A stretch of 42,516 nt of DNA from NCBI GenBank assembly GCA_964401885.1, contig CAYOAC010000003.1, positions 1 to 42,516 on the forward strand, read 5' to 3'. Source of the DNA: JAULZV01 sp964401885 (GTDB taxonomy: Bacteria; Patescibacteriota; Minisyncoccia; Phycocordibacterales; JAACPR01). Within the stretch, counting starts at the first letter, position 1; each line of letters starts with the position of its first letter. Positions 16,015 to 23,380 of the stretch are shown in pieces. Position numbers and translations under genes: made by a program. Under the pieces are notes generated by a model. That model was given only the letters and a program-made list of their open reading frames with translations. It was not told the origin of the DNA and ran no database searches.

Positions 16015-16044
16015 GCTTTTGTCTGCCCGTGGGCGGACAAAAGC
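16015..16044 (-). terminator. long hairpin after deoxyribosyltransferase-like gene
   Basis: GCTTTTGTCTGCCC (16015-16028) pairs with GGGCGGACAAAAGC (16031-16044) with one G-U pair and a 2-base loop. It abuts the stop codon of the minus-strand gene. A second hairpin, ACCGAA-AGCTAG-TTCGGT, lies at 15983-16000. Together they separate convergent transcripts. Confidence 0.65.
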
Positions 16045-16524
16045 TTACGTGTTTTGGAGTTGTTCGATGCAGTACTCCACTGCTTCTTTTTCGGTTTTGA
16101 AAACCGGGGTTTCATGGCGTTTGGCCAACTCGAGCAGATATTCTCGAGCCCGATTGAGGTCTTTCAATTCACCTTTGGTGACGACGCTCCCTGCGATTTC
16201 GGCTCCGTCAGGAATATTATTGATGACGAGCACCACCTTTCGGCCTTTGATCACGTATTCCGTGACCTCGATCATCGCGGCAATTGCTCGGGTCTGTCCG
16301 TCAATGACGAACAAGAGCATTTCCGAAGCTTCCTTTTCGATGGCTTCGAATTCAGTCATACCCCCGACAATCCCTTGTCCCTTGAGTTCTTCGTCACGGA
16401 CGTTCCAATCTTCGACCTGGGGGTTGAAGAATTCGACGCCAGCAGCAATGAGCAGGGGAATGGCGACGATTTGGCGCCAGGTGGTGGGATTACAGGAACC
16501 TCCGAGGAACAGTTGTTTCTTCAT
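16045..16524 (-). CDS. nucleoside 2-deoxyribosyltransferase-like protein
   Basis: A 159-residue protein of the nucleoside 2-deoxyribosyltransferase-like (NDT2/PF15891-type) Rossmann fold. It starts L-F-L-G-G-S-C-N-P-T-T-W-R-Q, then G-V-E-F-F-N-P-Q-V-E-D-W-N, an acidic E-x-x-x-I-E-K-E-A region (about 60-68) where the nucleophile Glu is expected, and L-L-F-V-I-D-G-Q-T-R-A. This fold transfers or hydrolyses (deoxy)ribosyl groups on nucleosides; many family members are uncharacterised. GC is clearly higher than in flanking genes. Two longer-looking frames on the plus strand across this locus are shadows. A promoter and hairpin frame the gene as a single-gene unit. Confidence 0.78.
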   Translation of the reverse strand: MKKQLFLGGSCNPTTWRQIVAIPLLIAAGVEFFNPQVEDWNVRDEELKGQGIVGGMTEFEAIEKEASEMLLFVIDGQTRAIAAMIEVTEYVIKGRKVVLVINNIPDGAEIAGSVVTKGELKDLNRAREYLLELAKRHETPVFKTEKEAVEYCIEQLQNT

Positions 16525-16601
16525 TTGACTTCAGTCTTTCTTTCTTTTTTCGATTTGATGTACTTTGTTAACACTCCGACGTAGGTCTGAGCGTGTCCCG
16601 A

Positions 16602-16630
16602 TAATATACATAATAAATTAAATTTGTCAA
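16602..16630 (-). promoter_or_regulatory. promoter of deoxyribosyltransferase-like gene
   Basis: On the minus strand, TTGACA at 16630-16625, then TATATT/TATTAT 16-18 bases later. The leader is about 70 bases and carries AAAGAAAGAAAG before the ATG. The divergent VWA promoter starts 30 bases away. Confidence 0.6.
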
Positions 16631-16659
16631 TATTTTTATAAATTATAAAAATATAATTA

Positions 16660-16687
16660 TTGACTTTAATGAATAACGTGGTAACGT
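16660..16687 (+). promoter_or_regulatory. promoter of VWA lipoprotein gene
   Basis: TTGACT at 16660-16665, 16-base spacer, and extended TG-G-TAACGT with the hexamer at 16682-16687. The ATG is at 16713. Confidence 0.5.
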
Positions 16688-16712
16688 TGTGATTGAACAT
16701 TTGATCATATTT

Positions 16713-17369
16713 ATGAAAAAAACATACGTGATGTTGTTGTCTGTTGTTGGATTTTTTACATTTCTTGCTGCCTGTAGCCCAGAAAATTCTGAAAAGGCTA
16801 ATATCCCAGATTGGCCAGAACAAGAGAGTGTCGATACGTCTATCCCAAATAAGCGTGCCATGGTCATCGTTTTTGATGGATCAGGTTCTATGAAAGGAGA
16901 CAAAATCAAACAAGCTAAGACTGCGGTCAAAACTTATGTTGATGCTCTGCCAAAGGACGTTGAATTGGGTGTTGTGGCTTTTGATGCGAATGGAATTCGT
17001 ACATTGTCCGAAATTTCTTCTGATCGTCAAAAGGCTACGTCTCAAATTTCAAATATCAAAGCGGATGGATCTACTCCTCTTGCCAGAGCTGTAGCTATGT
17101 CTTACGAAATGCTTATTTCTTGGGCCAAAACCCAAAAAGGATTCTGCGAGTATCATCTTGTTGTGATTACTGATGGGGAAGCTCAAAACAAAGTTCTTCT
17201 CAAAAATCACGTTGATAAGATTATAAAAACTCCTGTTAGGATTTTTACGATTGGGTTCCAGATTGGAACTGATCATTCTCTCAATCAAGCAGGTGTTCGT
17301 TATGTTTCGGCGGATAATACTGCTGAACTCTCTAAGGGGCTTGCTCAAGTTCTTGCTGAGAAAGAGTAA
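16713..17369 (+). CDS. VWA-domain lipoprotein
   Basis: A 218-residue predicted lipoprotein. The signal peptide MKKTYVMLLSVVGFFTFLAA ends in a lipobox with Cys at residue 21. The mature part is a von Willebrand A domain with a full metal-ion-dependent adhesion site: D55-G-S57-G-S59, T121 (G-S-T-P-L) and D154 (I-T-D-G-E). It is expected to sit on the outer face of the membrane and bind a protein or other ligand through a divalent metal. ATG 16713 is chosen because it starts the signal peptide; an in-frame upstream start at 16689 would add eight residues before it. It has its own promoter and terminator. Confidence 0.88.
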   Translation: MKKTYVMLLSVVGFFTFLAACSPENSEKANIPDWPEQESVDTSIPNKRAMVIVFDGSGSMKGDKIKQAKTAVKTYVDALPKDVELGVVAFDANGIRTLSEISSDRQKATSQISNIKADGSTPLARAVAMSYEMLISWAKTQKGFCEYHLVVITDGEAQNKVLLKNHVDKIIKTPVRIFTIGFQIGTDHSLNQAGVRYVSADNTAELSKGLAQVLAEKE

Positions 17370-17389
17370 CTGGATTGAATTGACTTTTT

Positions 17390-17423
17390 AAACCGTGTAC
17401 ACGCAAGTGAACACGGTTTTTTA
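17390..17423 (+). terminator. intrinsic terminator after VWA lipoprotein
   Basis: AAACCGTGT (17390-17398) pairs with ACACGGTTT (17411-17419), inner CAC/GTG with a GCAA tetraloop, then TTTT. Confidence 0.9.
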
Positions 17424-17451
17424 TTATCTTGTACAATGACTCAATATTATT

Positions 17452-17457
17452 TATACT
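17452..17457 (+). promoter_or_regulatory. -10 of a leaderless gene
   Basis: TATACT at 17452-17457; the ATG at 17464 follows after 6 bases. Confidence 0.6.
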
Positions 17458-17463
17458 TTGCTA

Positions 17464-19134
17464 ATGGCATATTTACTGTTCCCAGGTAGACATTTATTAA
17501 ATACAAAATTCCAAGAAGAATACCTTTGGGATGTTTTAAGACTTCCAATTAAAAAACTTGATCTATATGGCGACTGCCAATTGAATCCAGAAGATAAAAT
17601 TGAAAATATTATCTTTGCGGTAACATCTTCAAATCAAGCACATTCAAGATATAATCCTATTTCTTTTTTTGAAAGAGCAATTGGTCTTGATCGTTTTGCA
17701 CAAAATTATAAAAAAACTTTAGGAATAAATTATAAAATTATTGGTATTCCACATTTTAATCCAAATGAAAAATTTGCTGGGTTTACTTTAAAAGAAATTA
17801 ATGAAAACACAGAAGGAGAAATTATCCTTACACCCCAAAACACAATTGTACTTTGCTCTACTCCGGCAATTATTGAGCAATATAGTAAATTAGGTTTTTG
17901 TATTTTACCTGCAGAATATGATTTAGAAGAAAAAAAGTATCAAGCCATTACACCAATTGATATTTTAAAAAAAGTTGTAGAAAAGGGAGTTGATTGGTCG
18001 GTTGACAATGATATTAAGAATTTGATGTCAAAATCTTCTTTTGAACTTTGGAAAGATTTTTCTGAAATACCAAAAACAGTTTTGAGATTATGGAATGACC
18101 CATTGTTAACTGATACTGGAAGTCTTACTCTTGATAGAAATTATAGTATTTATGCTTACGGTATGAATAATAATTCTTTGATGGAATTAAAATATAAAGA
18201 CATTAAAGATTCTATTAAACAGGGAAAGATTGTTGATGAGGGATGTGCCGATGGTGCATTACTAGTTAGGATATCTGAAGATTTTCCTGATTCTGATTTG
18301 ATAGGAATTGAACTTACAACAGAATTCACTGCAAGATGTGAAGAAAGATTGCGTGCAGGGGAATTTGGTGGATCATTCGTTCATTTTCATCAAAGGAATT
18401 TGCTGGATAAAATTTTTCAAGACAATACAATTGATACAACTATTTGTAATTCAACAACTCATGAACTTTGGTCATATGCAGATCAAAAAGAAAGCTTAAT
18501 TGGTTATTTGCAAAAGAAATATAATCAAACATCTTTTGGTGGAAGATTGGTGATTCGTGATGTGGTTGGTCCAGAGAATAAAGACGAAGAAATTTATATG
18601 AAACTTAATGATACTGATGGATCAAATGAAGATATTTTTAAAGAATTTGAATCTAAAGATGACCTGAGCTCACATTTATCAGGTCTTTCAACTTCCGCAA
18701 GATTTTTAAGATTTGCCGAAGAATATTTAAAAGATATGAGGACAAAAGGTAAGAGAACAATAGAGTCTAAAATTGTATATAGAGAAGAAAATATTAATGG
18801 AGAAAAATATTTTGTTCTTAGATTAAAAGATGCTATTGAGTTTATTACAAAAAAAGATTACACCAATAATTGGAATAGTGAGTTAAATGAAGAATTTGCA
18901 TATTGGAGTTTTTCAGAATGGAAAAATATTTTAACTGAAGTTGGTTTTAAAGTTTTAGAAAATCCGAACGATCCAAAGAATGGTTCAAGAGAATATACTA
19001 ATCCTTGGATTGTAGAAAATAGATGGATTAATAAAGTTGAATTTTTTAGAAAAAAAGATTCTGGCTTAGAAACAATTCCATTTCCTGCAACAAACATGGT
19101 TCTGGTGGCAGAAAAAGATAAGAAAATAGAATAA
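17464..19134 (+). CDS. NadM-like domain fused to class I methyltransferase
   Basis: A 556-residue two-domain protein. Residues 1 to about 195 resemble the archaeal-type NMN adenylyltransferase (NadM) fold. They have an opening A-Y-L-L-F-P-G-R-H, A-H-S-R-Y-N-P-I-S-F-F-E-R-A (59-72; compare N-P-F-T-A-G-E-R), G-I-P-H-F-N (94-99), and T-P-I-D-I-L-K-K-V-V-E-K-G-V-D-W (163-178) at the place of I-S-G-T-x-I-R. The second H-x-G-H histidine and the final Arg are missing, so it may bind a nucleotide without catalysis. Residues about 255-420 are a SAM-dependent methyltransferase: motif I I-V-D-E-G-C-A-D-G-A (256-265), an acidic strand end G-I-E-L (281-284) and T-I-C-N-S-T-T-H-E-L-W (326-336). The substrate is unknown. 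It lies next to pncB, tail to tail. A TTG two codons upstream is a less likely start. Confidence 0.65.
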   Translation: MAYLLFPGRHLLNTKFQEEYLWDVLRLPIKKLDLYGDCQLNPEDKIENIIFAVTSSNQAHSRYNPISFFERAIGLDRFAQNYKKTLGINYKIIGIPHFNPNEKFAGFTLKEINENTEGEIILTPQNTIVLCSTPAIIEQYSKLGFCILPAEYDLEEKKYQAITPIDILKKVVEKGVDWSVDNDIKNLMSKSSFELWKDFSEIPKTVLRLWNDPLLTDTGSLTLDRNYSIYAYGMNNNSLMELKYKDIKDSIKQGKIVDEGCADGALLVRISEDFPDSDLIGIELTTEFTARCEERLRAGEFGGSFVHFHQRNLLDKIFQDNTIDTTICNSTTHELWSYADQKESLIGYLQKKYNQTSFGGRLVIRDVVGPENKDEEIYMKLNDTDGSNEDIFKEFESKDDLSSHLSGLSTSARFLRFAEEYLKDMRTKGKRTIESKIVYREENINGEKYFVLRLKDAIEFITKKDYTNNWNSELNEEFAYWSFSEWKNILTEVGFKVLENPNDPKNGSREYTNPWIVENRWINKVEFFRKKDSGLETIPFPATNMVLVAEKDKKIE

Positions 19135-19136
19135 TA

Positions 19137-19170
19137 AAAACGCCATAAGAGAGTATCTCGTGGCGTTTTA
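19137..19170 (+). terminator. intrinsic terminator after NadM-methyltransferase gene
   Basis: AAAACGCCA (19137-19145) pairs with TGGCGTTTT (19161-19169), with inner GAGA/TCTC. The outer stem matches that of the hairpin at 223-257. Confidence 0.85.
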
Positions 19171-19210
19171 AGTCGGTTTCAACTTCAAGTATTATGCTTT
19201 TTCTTTTTTG

Positions 19211-19252
19211 AGAAAAGAAAAAGCTGAGCACCGCATGACGATGCTCAGCTTT
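19211..19252 (-). terminator. intrinsic terminator of pncB
   Basis: AAGCTGAGCA (19221-19230) pairs with TGCTCAGCTT (19242-19251). On the minus strand it is followed by TTTTCTTTTCT. Confidence 0.88.
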
Positions 19253-19264
19253 GGATTGAACCAA

Positions 19265-20518
19265 TCAGTAAACTGGTACAGATGAAAACGTGTTGTGATA
19301 ATCAAAGATTGTCACGTATCGTTCTTTTTCTGCATTTGGACCGGTTGATTTTTCAAGGTTGTCACTCAGTTTTACCAGAGGACGACCACAAGCTGTGATG
19401 GCTTTGGTTACCAAAGATAATGTCGTGAACCCAAGATCATTTGTGAGATTGGTACCCCAACCAAATGTAACGTTGATTCGTCCCTTGAACTGTTTGTAAA
19501 GCGCAAGGATAACTTCAATGTCCAGACCATCACTAAAGACAATCAGTTTTTTTCGTGGATCAATGCCAAGGCTTTTATAAAAAGCAATGACTTTTTCTCC
19601 GAAATGGAACGGATTACCAGAATCATGACGGAAACCTTTCCAAGATTCTGCCATTTCTCGTGGCATGGTTCTGAAAACAAAGTCACTGCCAAAGGTGTCA
19701 GGAAGAACAATAGAAAGCCCTTCCCCATACATATTCCACCAATGCTTCAAAACTTCGTATTGTGAATTACGAAGCTCATCATCAGTCCTCTGCATTGTTC
19801 CTGCAAGAACCATGGCGAGTTCATGAGCATTTGTACCCATTGGGAGTAACCCGTGTTTCATTGCGAGATTCACATTGGAGGTACCGCGAAATTGTGTCTC
19901 GGGTAATTCGGATGCGAGTGTTCCGACAACAAAGTCTTGCCAATCTCGGCTGAATCTGCGCCTCGTACCAAATTCACTGAAAGTGATTCCAGGATTTTGC
20001 TTGAGGATCTCGATTTTTGCCATGAGACGCTTTTCTCCTTCTGCAAATACTTGTTTGCGCTTAGCAGGGGAGAGCTTCTCGAGTTCGGCCCAGAAATACA
20101 ATTCGTTCACAATCGAAAGGGAAATTGTTTCCCAATAGGTTGCTTCACTCCAGATACCCGGGAATTCCAATTCGAAATCATCACCGGTATGATGAAGCTC
20201 ATATGGGGGCAAACTGAAATTCCTAAGGAAATCCAAATACGGTTCTTTGAACATTCTTGCGGAATATTCATTTGTCCCACGTAGGTAGTGAAGATTCGTG
20301 TTATTGAATCTCAGAGTCCTTGCGTGGTCGAGCTCTCGACGAAGATCTGCTTCAGGAATCGATTTGCCAATCCGTACCGATTTGGTTCGATTTTTGAAAC
20401 CGAAGGTTACTGGAACATCCGGAAAATCTTTCTGAATGAGTTGCCCCATAGCGAACTTGTAGAAATCAATGTCATCAAGGCTATTGAGGACAAACGGTTT
20501 ACTGGTCGGTGTTTTCAT
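19265..20518 (-). CDS. pncB: nicotinate phosphoribosyltransferase
   Basis: A 417-residue nicotinate phosphoribosyltransferase, which makes nicotinate mononucleotide from nicotinate and PRPP with ATP. Conserved features are D-F-Y-K-F-A-M near the start, F-G-T-R-R-R-F-S (183-190), G-T-S-N-V-N-L-A (212-219), M-G-T-N-A-H-E with His232, D-T-F-G-S-D-F, F-R-H-D-S-G-N-P and F-G-W-G-T-N-L-T-N-D. Length is normal. It is the second step of the Preiss-Handler route; a nicotinamidase homologue lies at 29669 and NadD/NadE at 23364-25927. An NrtR-type operator sits 36 bases upstream of its start codon. Confidence 0.95.
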   Translation of the reverse strand: MKTPTSKPFVLNSLDDIDFYKFAMGQLIQKDFPDVPVTFGFKNRTKSVRIGKSIPEADLRRELDHARTLRFNNTNLHYLRGTNEYSARMFKEPYLDFLRNFSLPPYELHHTGDDFELEFPGIWSEATYWETISLSIVNELYFWAELEKLSPAKRKQVFAEGEKRLMAKIEILKQNPGITFSEFGTRRRFSRDWQDFVVGTLASELPETQFRGTSNVNLAMKHGLLPMGTNAHELAMVLAGTMQRTDDELRNSQYEVLKHWWNMYGEGLSIVLPDTFGSDFVFRTMPREMAESWKGFRHDSGNPFHFGEKVIAFYKSLGIDPRKKLIVFSDGLDIEVILALYKQFKGRINVTFGWGTNLTNDLGFTTLSLVTKAITACGRPLVKLSDNLEKSTGPNAEKERYVTIFDYHNTFSSVPVY

Positions 20519-20553
20519 GCTTTTAGTCGTTGTTTGATTTTGAAGAGCTTAAT

Positions 20554-20572
20554 TAGTGTATAAGATACACTA
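20554..20572 (-). promoter_or_regulatory. NrtR-type operator of pncB
   Basis: TAGTGTATAAGATACACTA: a perfect TAGTGT-N7-ACACTA palindrome, with 8-bp arms here. It lies downstream of the predicted transcription start, where a bound repressor would block elongation or initiation. Same motif as at 21204, 25937 and 26741. Confidence 0.82.
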
Positions 20573-20600
20573 TATGATTATAACAATCAAGCCGTTTAAT

Positions 20601-20629
20601 ATATTAAAACACTTTGTGTATTTTGTCAA
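20601..20629 (-). promoter_or_regulatory. promoter of pncB
   Basis: On the minus strand, TTGACA at 20629-20624, 17-base spacer, TAATAT at 20606-20601. Confidence 0.65.
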
Positions 20630-20630
20630 A

Positions 20631-20668
20631 TAAAAAATTCCGCATAACCGTGAAAGGTTATGCGGAAT
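20631..20668 (-). terminator. intrinsic terminator of 98-residue protein gene
   Basis: ATTCCGCATAACC (20637-20649) pairs perfectly with GGTTATGCGGAAT (20656-20668). On the minus strand it is followed by TTTTTA. It directly abuts the pncB promoter. Confidence 0.92.
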
Positions 20669-20680
20669 CGTGAAAGATGT

Positions 20681-20977
20681 TTAAGGAGCGACCGTCTGTT
20701 GCAGATAGAATTCCCAGGCCCCTTCAATGTATTCGAGGCAAAACAAGTTGATCGTAAAGTCCTTGTCTGCGTAGATTCGCTTGCTCAATTGATAAAGACA
20801 ATTTTGGATTGGGTTGTTTTGTTCTGGAAAGTGTAATCCATATGACTTTGCAATAGCCTCATTCGTTGGCCAGCCATTTGCTGGTGCATCGACCGAGAGC
20901 TTGTTTCTCTTTGAATTAACAGACACGATATCGTCAACAGCCTGGCGGATTTTGTTCAAGAATTCTGACTTTTTCAT
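20681..20977 (-). CDS. unknown 98-residue protein
   Basis: A small soluble protein of 98 residues that I do not recognise. It starts with a helix (MKKSEFLNKIRQAVDDIV), has a middle N-G-W-P-T-N-E-A-I-A-K-S-Y-G-L, two Cys and an aromatic-rich C-terminus. It has its own promoter and a strong terminator, and lies between pncB and the pnuC-nadR unit. No operator palindrome is seen before it, so membership in the NAD regulon is not indicated. Confidence 0.72.
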   Translation of the reverse strand: MKKSEFLNKIRQAVDDIVSVNSKRNKLSVDAPANGWPTNEAIAKSYGLHFPEQNNPIQNCLYQLSKRIYADKDFTINLFCLEYIEGAWEFYLQQTVAP

Positions 20978-21025
20978 TTTAACAGTGGTGTTGGTTTGTT
21001 TGAGATGTTGAAGGATTCATATAAT

Positions 21026-21054
21026 ACAATACCATAATATAAATAATATGTCAA
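21026..21054 (-). promoter_or_regulatory. promoter of 98-residue protein gene
   Basis: On the minus strand, TTGACA at 21054-21049, 17-base spacer, TATTGT at 21031-21026. The leader is about 45 bases. The stretch 21055-21178 holds no feature I can support. Confidence 0.6.
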
Positions 21055-21178
21055 TTATTATAATCCGTATCTCAAAAATAGGGGATAGTAAGAATTTTAA
21101 AGCAAGGTTATTTGTCAGTACATTAATCGGCGCATGTTCTGTATTTTCATTGTTAATAAAAATAAAAATGTTATTATT

Positions 21179-21207
21179 TTGACAAATTTAAAGGTATGGT
21201 ATATAGT
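21179..21207 (+). promoter_or_regulatory. promoter of pnuC-nadR
   Basis: TTGACA at 21179-21184, 17-base spacer, TATAGT at 21202-21207. The -10 box overlaps the operator at 21204. Confidence 0.65.
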
Positions 21208-21222
21208 GTATGTATAACACTA
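21204..21222 (+). promoter_or_regulatory. NrtR-type operator of pnuC-nadR
   Basis: TAGTGTATGTATAACACTA: TAGTGT-N7-ACACTA covering the end of the -10 box and the start point, a classic repressor position. Confidence 0.82.
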
Positions 21223-21238
21223 TTTAATAATAAAAAAT

Positions 21239-21988
21239 ATGAACTACATAATAAAGGTTGGAAGATTATTTGGAATAAAAGAAGAGAGTTGGGTAAAGGT
21301 TAAAATTAGTAGATTGTGGGGAACAAAAAAAGAAAATATTGAGCAAATAAAAATTGCTTTCGCGATGATTATTATCACTGCAATTTATGAACTTGTTTCT
21401 AAATATGTTTTTCCTGAATATACTTTAAACATCTATGAATTCATTGGAACTTGGACAGGTCTTGTTTGTGTTTGGCTTTCACGTACCAGGAATATTCTTT
21501 GTTGGCCTTGGGGTATTGTTAGTTCATTGGCTCTAGGAATGTTCTTTAGTCAAATTGGCTTGCCAGGACAACAATATTTAAATTGGGTATATTTTGTAAT
21601 CATTCAATTGTGGGCATGGCCATTTTGGGCTTTTGGTGGAGAAGAAAATACTGAGTTGCCAGTTACTTGGCTTTCACTAAAAGGAAAAATAGGTGCTGTT
21701 TTGAGTATTGTTGGTGGAACAGTTATTCTTTATTTTTTAATTGATTACTTTGTTCCAGGATCTCTTTACCCATGGCTTGATGCATTGGTTGTTGCTTCTA
21801 GTGTTGTTGCTCAATTTTTACTTGGTAGAAAAAAAGTTGAAAGTTGGATGCTATGGTTGGGTCCGGTAAATCTAATATCCATTGCACTATTCTTCATGGC
21901 TGGTGCATATACTCTAACTGCGCTTTATATTGCATTCTTTATTCATGCGGTATTTGCTCTCAATTCTTGGATAAAAATAAATAAATAA
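21239..21988 (+). CDS. pnuC: nicotinamide riboside transporter PnuC
   Basis: A 249-residue membrane protein of the PnuC family, which takes up nicotinamide riboside by facilitated diffusion, driven by phosphorylation inside the cell. About seven hydrophobic segments are visible (near 40-55, 68-82, 88-105, 113-132, 150-172, 178-195, 205-240). Family motifs include E-F-I-G-T-W-T-G-L, a W-P-W-G-I segment, W-P-F-W and a late A-Q-F-L-L-G-R-K-K-V-E-S-W. It stands 5 bases before nadR, whose ribosylnicotinamide kinase domain would trap the substrate. An N-terminal extension of about 30 charged residues precedes the first membrane span. Confidence 0.9.
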   Translation: MNYIIKVGRLFGIKEESWVKVKISRLWGTKKENIEQIKIAFAMIIITAIYELVSKYVFPEYTLNIYEFIGTWTGLVCVWLSRTRNILCWPWGIVSSLALGMFFSQIGLPGQQYLNWVYFVIIQLWAWPFWAFGGEENTELPVTWLSLKGKIGAVLSIVGGTVILYFLIDYFVPGSLYPWLDALVVASSVVAQFLLGRKKVESWMLWLGPVNLISIALFFMAGAYTLTALYIAFFIHAVFALNSWIKINK

Positions 21989-21993
21989 ATTAT

Positions 21994-22956
21994 ATGTTTA
22001 ATAAAGGATTAGTAATTGGTAAATTTTACCCACCACATTTAGGACATAAGTATCTTATTGATACTGCTAAGTCTCAATGTGAACATCTGACTGTTATTAT
22101 ATGTTGGAAAAAGAATCAAGAAATCTCTGGTGTTACTCGTGCCAAATGGTTACAAAGAATTCATCCTGATGTTGAAATTAAATTAATTGATGATGACAGA
22201 CTTGCTGATGATGATTCTGAAGCTTGGGCAAAATCTACTATTGATATATTAGGTTATGTTCCTGATGCTGTTTTTACATCAGAATCATATGGTGATCCAT
22301 ATGCAAAATTTATGGGTTCTGTACATGTGCTTGTAGACAAAGAAAGGACTTATATGCCTATTTCAGGAACAATGGTGCGCGATAAACCAAGAGAATGTTC
22401 ACAATTTCTCACTCCGTATGTGAGAGCATATTTTGCTCATAGAGTTTGTGTAATAGGTGCAGAATCTACAGGTACAACAACTCTTGCTCAAGATTTGGCA
22501 AAATACTATAAAACAGTTTGGGTTCCCGAATACGGAAGATTGTACTCTGAAGCAAAACTTTTTGGAGATATTGATGCACAATGGCGAAGTGAAGAGTTCG
22601 AATATATTGCTAAAGCACAAAGTGTGCTTGAAGATACTATTGCAGAATCATCAAATGGACTTGTTATTTGTGATACAGATCCATTTGCAACAAGTGTTTG
22701 GCATGAAAGATATATGGAAAAACCTTCTGATAAGGTTTTAGAAATTGCTAATAGAAGAAAATATAATTTATATATTTTAACTGGAGATGAAATCCCTTTT
22801 ATCCAAGATGGCACAAGAGATGGCGAACATATTAGACATGATATGCACAAGAGATTCATTGAAAGATTAGAAGAAACAGGAAGAAAATATATTTTAGTTA
22901 CAGGAAATAGGGAAGAAAGATTAAAGAAAGCAATTGAAGCTATTGATTTAATCTAA
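21994..22956 (+). CDS. nadR: NadR-like NMN adenylyltransferase/NR kinase
   Basis: A 320-residue bifunctional protein. Residues 1-145 are NMN adenylyltransferase (G-K-F-Y-P-P-H-L-G-H at 9-18; I-S-G-T-M-V-R-D at 123-130). Residues from about 150 are the ribosylnicotinamide kinase domain, with P-loop G-A-E-S-T-G-T-T-T (155-163). The usual P-loop Lys is Thr161; I recall the same change in other NadR proteins, so activity is not excluded. The DNA-binding helix-turn-helix of enterobacterial NadR is missing, fitting control by NrtR instead. With PnuC it converts nicotinamide riboside to NMN and then NAD. Its stop lies 4 bases from the end of the convergent HAD gene, with no terminator visible. Confidence 0.9.
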   Translation: MFNKGLVIGKFYPPHLGHKYLIDTAKSQCEHLTVIICWKKNQEISGVTRAKWLQRIHPDVEIKLIDDDRLADDDSEAWAKSTIDILGYVPDAVFTSESYGDPYAKFMGSVHVLVDKERTYMPISGTMVRDKPRECSQFLTPYVRAYFAHRVCVIGAESTGTTTLAQDLAKYYKTVWVPEYGRLYSEAKLFGDIDAQWRSEEFEYIAKAQSVLEDTIAESSNGLVICDTDPFATSVWHERYMEKPSDKVLEIANRRKYNLYILTGDEIPFIQDGTRDGEHIRHDMHKRFIERLEETGRKYILVTGNREERLKKAIEAIDLI

Positions 22957-22960
22957 TAAA

Positions 22961-23380
22961 TTAAAGTCGAAACTTTTTATTTCTCTTTGTATCTTTACTG
23001 TAATATCTAGCGTAGGGAGTTTTGAAAAAGTAATTATAAATATCTGAATCATCAAAATGAATATCTATTTTTTGTTTTTTACAATACTCAGCTTTTGTCT
23101 TATCCCATAAATATGTTTCTAAATGTGGATCATTTTTCTCATCCCAAATTATTTTGGTACCTTTTTCAATATGATGATCAGTAATAGAAAAAAGATGAGT
23201 ATAAGAAATACTATTCTTTTTTAGAAATGGAAGTTCTTTTTCGATTCTTGCTCCAGTTATAATATGAACTTCATGTCCATTATCTACTAGAAGTTTTGTT
23301 AAAGTTTTAAAGAAAATCAAATTAGAATCAACGACTCCGTGTATATCTAATCCGATTTTTATTTTATTTGTTGAAGCCAT
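22961..23380 (-). CDS. HAD-like phosphatase-fold protein
   Basis: A 139-residue protein resembling a small HAD-superfamily hydrolase: K-I-G-L-D-I-H-G-V-V-D (motif I region, residues 8-18), H-I-I-T-G-A-R (motif II position) and I-D-I-H-F-D-D-S-D (motif IV). The second acidic residue of D-x-D is His here (D-I-H-G), which would weaken or change catalysis. The ATG overlaps the end of nadD by 17 bases, so the two should be translationally coupled. Position in the nadE-nadD operon suggests a role on a nucleotide or NAD intermediate; this is inference. Confidence 0.68.
   Translation of the reverse strand: MASTNKIKIGLDIHGVVDSNLIFFKTLTKLLVDNGHEVHIITGARIEKELPFLKKNSISYTHLFSITDHHIEKGTKIIWDEKNDPHLETYLWDKTKAEYCKKQKIDIHFDDSDIYNYFFKTPYARYYSKDTKRNKKFRL

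Noticed and set aside
16007..16584. Long plus-strand open frames opposite the deoxyribosyltransferase-like gene
   Set aside because: They are antisense to a gene with clear family motifs, promoter and terminator; their proteins show no recognisable pattern.
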